The notes below the pieces were generated by a model. That model was not told the DNA's origin. It searched no databases and worked only from the letters and a program-made list of their open reading frames with translations. DNA of 32,258 bases from contig JAIOQW010000196.1 in NCBI GenBank assembly GCA_021108405.1, positions 1-32,258 of the forward strand. Direction: 5' to 3'. Within the stretch, counting starts at the first letter, position 1. Each line of letters opens with the position of its first letter. This stretch comes from Methanosarcinales archaeon (lineage in GTDB: Archaea; Halobacteriota; Methanosarcinia; Methanosarcinales; Methanocomedenaceae). Both the position numbers and the translations under genes were made by a program. Below, in pieces: positions 23,763-31,039 of the stretch.

Positions 23763-24539
23763 ATGGCGCTGAACATTCCATTTTTGATCGGAGGAGTCGT
23801 TGTCCTCGTCCTCATAGTGGTGGCTGTGAAGATTACAAGGCAGTATGAGCGGGCTGTGGTATTTCGGTTCGGGAAATTGCTCGGTGAGAAAGGTCCTGGC
23901 CTATTTTTGATTATACCATTCGTGGACAGGATCGAGAGGGTTGACCTGCGTGTGAGGGAGCTTGATGTACCAAAGCAGACCGTGATAAGCAGTGACAACG
24001 TAAGCCTCGATGTGGACGCGGTAATCTACTACAAAGTAACAGACTCATGCAAGGCGATTGTTGAGGTTGAGGAGTATGAGGCTGCAACATCACTCCTTGC
24101 CCAGACGACACTTCGTGATGTGCTCGGTCAGAATGAGCTTGATAGTATTCTCTCTGAGAGGGACAGGATCAATAAAACGGTACAGGAGCTACTGGATGTT
24201 GCAACCGACCCATGGGGGATGCAGGTTGTTGTGGTCACCATGAGGGATGTTGCTCTGCCGGAGAATATGCTTAGAGCGATTGCAAGACAGGCAGAAGCAG
24301 AACGAGAGAAGAGGTCGAGGATCATACTTGCCGAGGCCGAATACCAGGCATCGGAGAGGATGAGTGAGGCTGCAGCATTCTATGAGAAAACGCCTGTTGC
24401 GCTGAAGCTCAGGGAATTCCAGACATTAACCGAGATAGCTAAAGAGAAGAATCTGATTGTGATATCGAGCGGTGCAACAGGAGGAAATGGGGATATTAAC
24501 ACAACCGCTGGTCTCACCAAAGCATTTACCGAGCGGTAA
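23763..24539 (+). CDS. SPFH/Band 7 (stomatin-like) membrane protein
   Basis: A 258-aa stomatin-type protein. An N-terminal membrane helix (about residues 5-24, IPFLIGGVVVLVLIVVAVKI) is followed by YERAVVFRFGKLLGEKGPGL, DLRVRELDVPKQTVISSDNV and VDAVIYYKV, the SPFH core, then the coiled-coil RQAEAEREKRSRIILAEAEY. Such proteins form membrane microdomain scaffolds, often with a membrane protease (NfeD/STOPP), which is absent here. The start at 23763 has GGGAGGTA (23750-23756) as ribosome binding site. Its place inside an ABC importer operon is unusual. Confidence 0.9.
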   Translation: MALNIPFLIGGVVVLVLIVVAVKITRQYERAVVFRFGKLLGEKGPGLFLIIPFVDRIERVDLRVRELDVPKQTVISSDNVSLDVDAVIYYKVTDSCKAIVEVEEYEAATSLLAQTTLRDVLGQNELDSILSERDRINKTVQELLDVATDPWGMQVVVVTMRDVALPENMLRAIARQAEAEREKRSRIILAEAEYQASERMSEAAAFYEKTPVALKLREFQTLTEIAKEKNLIVISSGATGGNGDINTTAGLTKAFTER

Positions 24540-24548
24540 AGGAAGAAA

Positions 24549-25646
24549 ATGGCAACAGAAGTAAGGCGCAGATCATCACGCACCGGAAAGCTGAGTGCGA
24601 CGCAGGAAGCATACAAGAAGTTCATCTTCAGAAAGACGGCCTTTATGAGTACAATCTTGCTGTTGATCATACTCCTGACCGGTGTGATCATAACACTTGG
24701 ACCACTGGATATCACAGTCACAGAAGCTTATTGTGCACTTCTTAATAAAATTTTTTCAAATTGTTTCACGGTAGATGATCTTGCAGAACAGGTTATATGG
24801 AACATACGTTTTCCCAGGATCATCGGGGGCGTTATGGCTGGCTTCGGTTTTGGCGTATGCGGGTGCGTGATGCAGGCAGTGCTAAAAAATCCGCTGGCAA
24901 GCCCTTTCACACTCGGGATCTCGTCAGGTGCGCAATTTGGTATCGCTCTTGCAGCAGTTCTCGGTGTTTCTGTAATCGGAGGACCATACCTTCTCATAGG
25001 AAATGCCTTCGTATTTGCATTGTTATGTTCGGGTTTCATCATTGCACTGGCAACCATTAAAGGGGCAACATCCGAGACCATGATACTTGCCGGGATTGCA
25101 GTGAACTATCTATTCACTGCATTGAGCCAGTTATTCAAGTACTTCGCTTCAGACGAGCAACTGCGACTGATGACAAGCTGGGGAATGGGTGATCTTGCTG
25201 CTTTCACGTGGGAGAGATTCCCGGTCATACTCACCGTCTTTGTGATCTGTGTCCCTCTACTCATGTTGAAAGCGTGGGACTTAAACATCATGACAGCTGG
25301 AGACGAGACCGCAAAGAGCATCGGTGTGGATGCTAACAACGTCAGAACGTTCATCATGGTAATCTCAAGTCTGTTAGTGGCAACTGTTGTCTGTTTTACC
25401 GGAACCATCGGGTTTATCGGTTTGGTCGCACCGCATATGGCACGCATGATAATAGGCGGCGATCACAGATTTCTCATCCCGGCATCCGGCATTCTCGGTG
25501 CATTCGTATTAATCTCGGCTGATGCCATTGGAATGAATATCATAGCTCCCACCATAATCCCCACAGGGATCATGACATCCCTCATCGGGGTTCCGTTCTT
25601 TATATACCTGATACTAAAAGGAAAGAGGAGGGAGTTCTGGACATGA
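24549..25646 (+). CDS. FecCD/BtuC-type ABC importer permease (second module)
   Basis: A 365-aa permease with about ten membrane helices. Family signatures: IRFPRIIGGVMAGFGFGVCG, LKNPLASPFTLGISSGAQFG, SWGMGDLAAF, FTGTIGFIGLVAPHMARMII and PTGIMTSLIGVPFFIYLIL. A basic N-terminus (TEVRRRSSRTGK) of about 30 residues precedes the first helix. Ribosome binding site AAGGAAG at 24539-24545. The stop overlaps the ATPase start (ATGA). It is paralogous to the permease at 18427. Confidence 0.92.
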   Translation: MATEVRRRSSRTGKLSATQEAYKKFIFRKTAFMSTILLLIILLTGVIITLGPLDITVTEAYCALLNKIFSNCFTVDDLAEQVIWNIRFPRIIGGVMAGFGFGVCGCVMQAVLKNPLASPFTLGISSGAQFGIALAAVLGVSVIGGPYLLIGNAFVFALLCSGFIIALATIKGATSETMILAGIAVNYLFTALSQLFKYFASDEQLRLMTSWGMGDLAAFTWERFPVILTVFVICVPLLMLKAWDLNIMTAGDETAKSIGVDANNVRTFIMVISSLLVATVVCFTGTIGFIGLVAPHMARMIIGGDHRFLIPASGILGAFVLISADAIGMNIIAPTIIPTGIMTSLIGVPFFIYLILKGKRREFWT

Positions 25647-26434
25647 TGATAAAACTCCAGGCAAAGGATATTGTGTTCAGCTACAATAGCTCACCAATTC
25701 TCAATAATGTGAATTTCGATATACCTCCATCCAAGCTTGTGAGCATCGTGGGTCCGAATGGTTCTGGCAAATCCACGCTCATCAAATGCATAGACCGGAT
25801 ACTGGCACCGCAAAGCGGCAGCATTCTTATCGACAGAAAGGAGGTAACCAAAATGAAGAGGATGGATGTTGCAAGAAACATTGCTTATGTGCCGCAGAAT
25901 TCGCTACGCATTTTTCCTAACAACGTCGTTGATACGGTGCTCATGGGCAGGCGCCCACATCTCGGATGGCTCAGCAGTGATGATGACGAGGAGAAGGTGT
26001 GGGAGGTATTGAGGATGCTTGGGATTGAGGATCTCGGAATGAGCAATTTCAACGAACTGAGCGGGGGTCAGCAGCAGAAAGCGCTGCTTGCACGGGCGCT
26101 TGTTCAGGAAGCAGACGTTCTACTGCTCGATGAACCAACCAGCAATCTTGATATATGGCATCAACTCGATGTGATGAATATAATAAGAAATCTTGTAAAT
26201 AAAAAAGTGATCACTGCTCTAATGGCGGTCCATGATCTGAACCTCGCATCACGATATTCAGACAGGATGATTATGATGAAAAAAGGTAAAATTGTTGCTG
26301 CTGGCGAGCCTTCTTATGTGCTGACTCCGGAGAATATTAAGTCTGTCTATAATGTCGAAGCAGCCGTAAGGCGACAATCAGAGACACCCTACATTATACC
26401 GTTGAAACAGGTCGCGATGGGGAGAAAAGGATGA
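25643..26434 (+). CDS. ABC importer ATPase, FecE/BtuD type (second module)
   Basis: A 263-aa ATPase. Walker A is GPNGSGKST (residues 37-45), signature LSGGQ (139-143), Walker B VLLLDEPTSNLD (159-170), and switch His in AVHDLNLASRYSD. It is coupled to the permease upstream by a 4-bp overlap and is its obvious energy partner. The C-terminal VYNVEAAVRRQSETPYIIPL is typical of iron-chelate/cobalamin importers. Confidence 0.93.
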   Translation: MMIKLQAKDIVFSYNSSPILNNVNFDIPPSKLVSIVGPNGSGKSTLIKCIDRILAPQSGSILIDRKEVTKMKRMDVARNIAYVPQNSLRIFPNNVVDTVLMGRRPHLGWLSSDDDEEKVWEVLRMLGIEDLGMSNFNELSGGQQQKALLARALVQEADVLLLDEPTSNLDIWHQLDVMNIIRNLVNKKVITALMAVHDLNLASRYSDRMIMMKKGKIVAAGEPSYVLTPENIKSVYNVEAAVRRQSETPYIIPLKQVAMGRKG

Positions 26435-26437
26435 AAA

Positions 26438-27313
26438 TTGAAATATACGATTGAGACGCACGATCTGACAAAAAGGTTCGCACTACAAAAGGAATTTGCC
26501 GACTTTTTACGACACCCCTTCACAAAGGATGAGATGACTGCTGTTGAAGATGTGAACCTCAATGTTAAAAGTGGTGAACTATTTGGCATTCTCGGACCGA
26601 ATGGTGCTGGCAAGACCACACTTATAAAGATGTTATGTACACTGATTCTGCCCTCAGAAGGAACCGCTCACGTGAACGGGTATGACATCTTAAAGGATAG
26701 TGGAAAGGTCAGGGAATCGATCGGTTTTGTTACTTCTGATGAACGGAGCTTCTACTGGCGGCTGAGCGGCAGACATAATCTCAGATTCTTTGCTGCTCTT
26801 CACAATTACTATTCTGATGATGCCAAAGAGAGAATAGATGAGCTGTTGAGCCTCGTTGGCATGGAGGATAGGGCGGATGATAGGTTTCTCAGCTATTCTG
26901 CAGGAATGAAGCAACGGATGGCTATTGCACGTGGACTATTGAACGATCCGGCGGTTCTGTTCATGGATGAGCCGACGAGAGCACTGGATCCTGGTGCGGC
27001 ACAGAATGTGAGGAAGTTTGTGAAGGAACATATCACGCGGGACGAGGGAAAGACTGTTTTTCTATCCACTCACCATCTTCCTGAGGCTGAAGAGTTGTGC
27101 GACAGGATTGCGATCATCAATGAGGGCAGAATAGTGGCAGTCGGTACACTGGAGGAACTGAAAAGCGCGCTTGATAAACCAGACCCGGGATTGGGTGACG
27201 TCTTCACGCACTACACAGGCAAAGAGTTTGAGAGGGGGGCAGCACCAAAGCACGTTTATCAGGGGCGTAGAAGGATGATGGGTGGCGGTAGACCCGGGAG
27301 AATAAGATATTGA
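26438..27313 (+). CDS. ABC-2-type exporter ATPase
   Basis: A 291-aa ATPase of the DrrA/CcmA-like branch. Walker A is GPNGAGKTT (residues 53-61), the signature is the variant YSAGMKQR (153-160), Walker B VLFMDEPTRALDPG (173-186), and STHHLPEAEELCDRIAIINEG follows. The start is TTG, 3 bp after the previous stop, with GGAGAAAAGGA as ribosome binding site. The C-terminal tail is rich in Gly and Arg (RRRMMGGGRPGRIR). It pairs with the permease at 27310. Members export drugs, lipids or polysaccharides. Confidence 0.9.
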   Translation: MKYTIETHDLTKRFALQKEFADFLRHPFTKDEMTAVEDVNLNVKSGELFGILGPNGAGKTTLIKMLCTLILPSEGTAHVNGYDILKDSGKVRESIGFVTSDERSFYWRLSGRHNLRFFAALHNYYSDDAKERIDELLSLVGMEDRADDRFLSYSAGMKQRMAIARGLLNDPAVLFMDEPTRALDPGAAQNVRKFVKEHITRDEGKTVFLSTHHLPEAEELCDRIAIINEGRIVAVGTLEELKSALDKPDPGLGDVFTHYTGKEFERGAAPKHVYQGRRRMMGGGRPGRIRY

Positions 27314-28116
27314 TATACAAAAAAGCGGTTTCCTTCATAATAAGAGATCTGATACTTGCAACAAGCTATAAATTCGAATTCTTCCTGAGATTCTTCTTCA
27401 TGCTCTTCTCGATTCTGACCTTCTACTTCGTTTCCAAACTGATCGGGGGTGCGGGAACGGAGTATCTTGAGCCATATGGCGGGGACTATTTCTCCTTTGT
27501 GCTGATAGGCATAGCCTTTTCAGGGTATCTGATGACTGCGCTCAGGAGTTTTTCAGAGAGCATCCGGGGTGAGCAGATGATGGGAACACTGGAAGCGATG
27601 CTTGTTACCCCGACCGATACTTCGGCAATAGTAATTTTATCCTCTCTCTGGAGTTTTATCTTTATGTCTTTTCGAGTTTTGATGTATCTTGTAATCGGTA
27701 TTCTCCTGGGCGTGGATATGAGCAATGCAAATGTCTTTGCTGCTCTGATAATCCTTGTTCTAACGATAATATGCTTCGGCAGCATCGGCATAATCTCTGC
27801 AAGCTTTATCATGGTACTCAAGAGGGGCGATCCGATAAATATGTTCTTTATGAGCACATCCGAACTCTTTGGTGGAGTGCTCTTCCCGATCTCTGTCTTA
27901 CCCGAGTGGCTCAGGACAATCTCATATCTTTTACCGATCACATACTCGCTGAGTGGGATGAGGCATGCGCTTCTGCAGGGCTACTCGCTTTTTGCCCTGG
28001 CTCCGGAGATAATCGCGCTTTTGATATTCTCGGTTGTGCTGGTGCCTCTGGGTTTGCTTTCGTTCAGGTATGCTATCAAGAGAGCAAAATTGGACGGGAG
28101 CCTTGTTCAGTATTAG
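27310..28116 (+). CDS. ABC-2-type exporter permease
   Basis: A 268-aa membrane protein with about six helices. Recognisable ABC-2 features: [20 protein letters not shown] near the N-terminus, the conserved [13 protein letters not shown], and [17 protein letters not shown] followed by [18 protein letters not shown]. The TTG start overlaps the ATPase stop (TTGA). It closes the plus-strand module; sequence directly after its stop codon belongs to a different, HsdM-derived fragment, so the 3' end of the operon coincides with a rearrangement junction. Confidence 0.9.
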   Translation: MIYKKAVSFIIRDLILATSYKFEFFLRFFFMLFSILTFYFVSKLIGGAGTEYLEPYGGDYFSFVLIGIAFSGYLMTALRSFSESIRGEQMMGTLEAMLVTPTDTSAIVILSSLWSFIFMSFRVLMYLVIGILLGVDMSNANVFAALIILVLTIICFGSIGIISASFIMVLKRGDPINMFFMSTSELFGGVLFPISVLPEWLRTISYLLPITYSLSGMRHALLQGYSLFALAPEIIALLIFSVVLVPLGLLSFRYAIKRAKLDGSLVQY

Positions 28117-28294
28117 TTTGATCGACTTGGTAGGCAACATCGCACTTGGCGATGCCAAAGCCAGAAGTGCCGATATCCTGGGGCATGTGTTTGACCCCTG
28201 CTGCGGCTCAGGCGGCATGTTCGTGCAGTCGGAAAAGTTTGTAAAAGAACATATAGGGAAAATAAACGACATCTCGATATACAGGCAGGATTGA
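28117..28294 (+). pseudogene. HsdM fragment carrying the catalytic motif I
   Basis: Starting right after the exporter stop, the sequence matches 30204 onwards of the HsdM gene ([19 protein letters not shown], then LGHVF). It then jumps in frame to [20 protein letters not shown], the SAM-binding motif I of type I methylases, and ends with NDISIYRQD at a stop. About 35 residues between HVF and DPCC are missing compared with HsdM. No start or ribosome binding site is present. Confidence 0.8.
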
Positions 28295-28388
28295 AAGCAG
28301 GCGTTTACACAGTAGATGTACTATGGAGTAAGAGATACGTTTGAATTACAAACTGATAACATTCTTGATTTTAGATGAAATACTCTAC

Positions 28389-28432
28389 AAGTGACATACA
28401 CTATCTATAATAAGTAAAACAATTAATGTATA
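28389..28432 (+). promoter_or_regulatory. Promoter of the AAA ATPase, duplicated at 6019
   Basis: A TATA-like CTATAATAA (about 28405-28413) lies about 20-28 bp before the ATG at 28433, which suits a leaderless transcript. Together with the first six codons this segment repeats 6019-6080 (55 of 62 bases identical). No Shine-Dalgarno sequence is present. Confidence 0.55.
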
Positions 28433-29752
28433 ATGGAACTCTACATTTATCCCACATCACGAAAAAAATTATTCACTAACCGAGAGCATTTACGATCTGA
28501 AATTAAAATAAGCCTAAACCAACTCGAAAAGGGAAGGGGAAAGCATCTTTGTTTTTGTGGACTTAGAAAGATAGGAAAAACCGAGCTTCTTAAATATTCA
28601 CTTAGTGAGCAGATATTATCAAGTCAGGTTATCTATCTTGATCTGGAAGAAGCGGGATTAACACCCGAAGCCTTCGTAAAATATTATTACTGCATGATAG
28701 GGTACTGGATATTAACAAAAGGGCAGGTAAGTCCACAAAAATACCACAATGTGAATTTTGTCATTCAAGAAGCAATAAAGAATAATGAGACCACAATAGC
28801 AAATACCGGATTAGCACTAAATACTGAACTTGAAAAGATCAATATTGATCAACGCTATATCCTTGAACTTGTGTTTGGGTTACTGGAAAGTGTAGCTATT
28901 GAAAAAAATTCTTTTGCTGTAGTTTTTATAGATGAATTTCAGGAAATACTTCAATTGAATAATTTCCGCCAGATTAAAAATATTATTGCGCTGTTTAGAG
29001 CCAACCTGCAAAAACAAAATCGAACACGGTATATTATTGCAGGTTCAGCCACACGGATACTTGAGAATATCATCTGTGATGCATCATCTCCAATTTTCGG
29101 GCATTTCACTTTACGCCACATTGAACCTTTCACAAAAGAAGATACTTTTGAATTCACTGATAAACTAATCAAACGACTGACTGATATGGAAAAATATATG
29201 GTTTATAAACTTACAGGTGGTCATCCATATTACATTTATTCCCTATGTAACAGGCTTGAGATCATGCTTGAAAGATACGGTAGAATGGAGGAGATGGTGA
29301 AAAAAGCATTCGTATTTGAAGTATGCTCCAAAGAAGGAGATATCAATATGCACTGCAATTATGTTTTTAGTATATCTCTTGCACAGGCGCGTGGGTATGC
29401 ATCCCTTCGGACTATACTACTTGAATTGGCACAAGAGGATGGACTCAAATTGTCGCAGATCAGCAGAAAAGTTCAAAGAGGTACTGGCGAGATTTTGACT
29501 TATTTGAATAATCTTATAAATGTTGACCTGTTAATAAAACGAGATAAAAAATACTACTTCAAGGACCAGGTGTTGCGTTACTGGCTTTTAAAGTTTAGAT
29601 TAGGGATTGAACCTATGCTTCCAACTGATAGGATAATGAATGAACTTGTATCAGAACTGGAAGAAAAATATCAGCGTATTGCTACTGAATTAGGTGTTGC
29701 AAAGCAAAGTGAGATACAGGATGTGGAAGAGATAAATATTACACTGGAATGA
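28433..29752 (+). CDS. Archaeal AAA ATPase with C-terminal winged-helix region
   Basis: A 439-aa ATPase of the archaeal STAND-like ATPase family (PF01637-type). Walker A is GLRKIGKT (residues 43-50), Walker B VVFIDEFQ (163-170), followed by RYIIAGSATRIL (sensor) and LTGGHPYYIYSLCN, a motif typical of the family. Residues about 335-390 look like a winged helix (QISRKVQRGTGEILTYLNNL), and YYFKDQVLRYWLLK follows. These ATPases are often multicopy in methanogenic archaea; their roles are uncertain. It lies inside the decayed restriction-modification locus. Confidence 0.87.
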   Translation: MELYIYPTSRKKLFTNREHLRSEIKISLNQLEKGRGKHLCFCGLRKIGKTELLKYSLSEQILSSQVIYLDLEEAGLTPEAFVKYYYCMIGYWILTKGQVSPQKYHNVNFVIQEAIKNNETTIANTGLALNTELEKINIDQRYILELVFGLLESVAIEKNSFAVVFIDEFQEILQLNNFRQIKNIIALFRANLQKQNRTRYIIAGSATRILENIICDASSPIFGHFTLRHIEPFTKEDTFEFTDKLIKRLTDMEKYMVYKLTGGHPYYIYSLCNRLEIMLERYGRMEEMVKKAFVFEVCSKEGDINMHCNYVFSISLAQARGYASLRTILLELAQEDGLKLSQISRKVQRGTGEILTYLNNLINVDLLIKRDKKYYFKDQVLRYWLLKFRLGIEPMLPTDRIMNELVSELEEKYQRIATELGVAKQSEIQDVEEINITLE

Positions 29753-29785
29753 CCGGAAAGTCAGTAATCAGGAAGGATTGGTAGT

Positions 29786-31039
29786 ATGGCAAAGAATAAC
29801 AATAAAACCCAGGAAGAGCCTCTTGAGAACCAACTGTGGAAAGCGGCGGATAAACTCAGAAAGAATATTGACGCTGCCGAGTACAAACATATTGTCCTGG
29901 GTCTGATCTTCCTGAAATATATCTCAGATGCCTTTGAGGGATTATATCAAGAACTGCAAAAAGGGGAGGGGGATTACGCCGGTGCTGACCCTGAGGACAG
30001 GGACGAATATAAAGCCGAGAATGTCTTTTTTGTTCCTGAAATTGCCCGCTGGTCATATCTTCAGGCGAAAGCCAAACAGCCGCAGATCGGTAAAGACGTT
30101 GATGACGCGATGGACGCGATCGAGAAGGAGAATCCATCGCTCAAAGGGGTTTTGCCAAAGGTCTATGCAAGAGGCAACCTTGACCCGACCAGTCTTGGCG
30201 GTTTGATCGATCTGGTAGGCAACATCGCACTTGGTGATGCCAAAGCCAGAAGTGCCGATGTTCTCGGTCATGTTTTTGAGTATTTTCTTGGCGAGTTTGC
30301 TCTTGCGGAAGGAAAAAAGGGGGGGCAGTTCTACACTCCCCGAAGCGTTGTTCAATTGCTTGTAGAAATGCTGGAACCTTATAACGGCAGATGGAAATAC
30401 GGCGTACCGCCTACCGGAAACGCCAACTATGCCTGGATACAGCATTTCCTGTATCATCTTAGTCCGAGCGGACAGACGGGCTTTGTTCTGGCAAAGGGGG
30501 CGCTGACCTCTAAATCTTCAGGTGAGGGCGAAATCAGGAAGGAGCTTGTGGAAGCCAGACTGGTTGACTGTATTGTGAACCTGCCTACGAAACTGTTCCT
30601 AAACACGCAGATACCCGCCAGCCTGTGGTTTTTAAGCAGAAACAAATCCAATGGAAAATACAGGGATAGGACAGACGAAATCCTGTTCATTGACGGTAGG
30701 AATATGGGGCATCTGATCAACCGCAGGACACGGGAGTTCTCACATGAAGACATACAGAAGATTGCCGGAACCTACCACAACTGGCGCAATCCTGATGGGA
30801 ATTATGAGGACGTTAAAGGATTCTGCAAATCTGCTTCTATTGAAAGGTTACGGGAACTGGATTATGTGCTGACCCCGGGCCGTTATGTGGGACTGGCAGT
30901 TGAAGATGATGATTTTGATTTCAAGGAACGGTTTACACAATTAAAAGGCGAGTTTGAAGGGCAGTTAAAAGAGGAGGCGGAACTGAATCTGAAGATATTG
31001 GAGAATCTTGCAAGGGTGAGTTTAAAAGATGAAAATTAA
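29786..31039 (+). CDS. hsdM: Type I restriction-modification methylase HsdM, catalytic centre deleted
   Basis: A 417-aa reading frame. Residues 1-140 match the HsdM N-terminal helical domain (LENQLWKAADKLRKNIDAAE, YKHIVLGLIFLKYISDAF). Then LGHVFEYFLGEFALAEGKKG and FYTPRSVVQLLVEMLEPYNG lead to residue 202, where the frame continues directly with WKYGVPPTGNANYAWIQHF. The normal intervening part of roughly 85-100 residues, with motif I (DPxCGSGG) and motif IV (NPPF), is gone without a frameshift. The C-terminal part (LPTKLFLNTQIPASLWFLSR, VLTPGRYVGL) is intact. It cannot bind SAM or methylate adenine as such. Ribosome binding site GGAAGG near 29772. It overlaps the next gene by 11 bp. Confidence 0.88.
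   Translation: MAKNNNKTQEEPLENQLWKAADKLRKNIDAAEYKHIVLGLIFLKYISDAFEGLYQELQKGEGDYAGADPEDRDEYKAENVFFVPEIARWSYLQAKAKQPQIGKDVDDAMDAIEKENPSLKGVLPKVYARGNLDPTSLGGLIDLVGNIALGDAKARSADVLGHVFEYFLGEFALAEGKKGGQFYTPRSVVQLLVEMLEPYNGRWKYGVPPTGNANYAWIQHFLYHLSPSGQTGFVLAKGALTSKSSGEGEIRKELVEARLVDCIVNLPTKLFLNTQIPASLWFLSRNKSNGKYRDRTDEILFIDGRNMGHLINRRTREFSHEDIQKIAGTYHNWRNPDGNYEDVKGFCKSASIERLRELDYVLTPGRYVGLAVEDDDFDFKERFTQLKGEFEGQLKEEAELNLKILENLARVSLKDEN

Noticed and set aside
27771-28121. Plus-strand frame of 116 codons overlapping the ABC-2 permease
   Set aside because: It is a shifted-frame shadow of the permease gene, without ribosome binding site or recognisable domain.
15322-28294. Simple insertion of the uptake region into an hsdM gene
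   Set aside because: The left fragment is the C-terminal part and the right one the middle part on the same strand, which is the wrong order for a single insertion.
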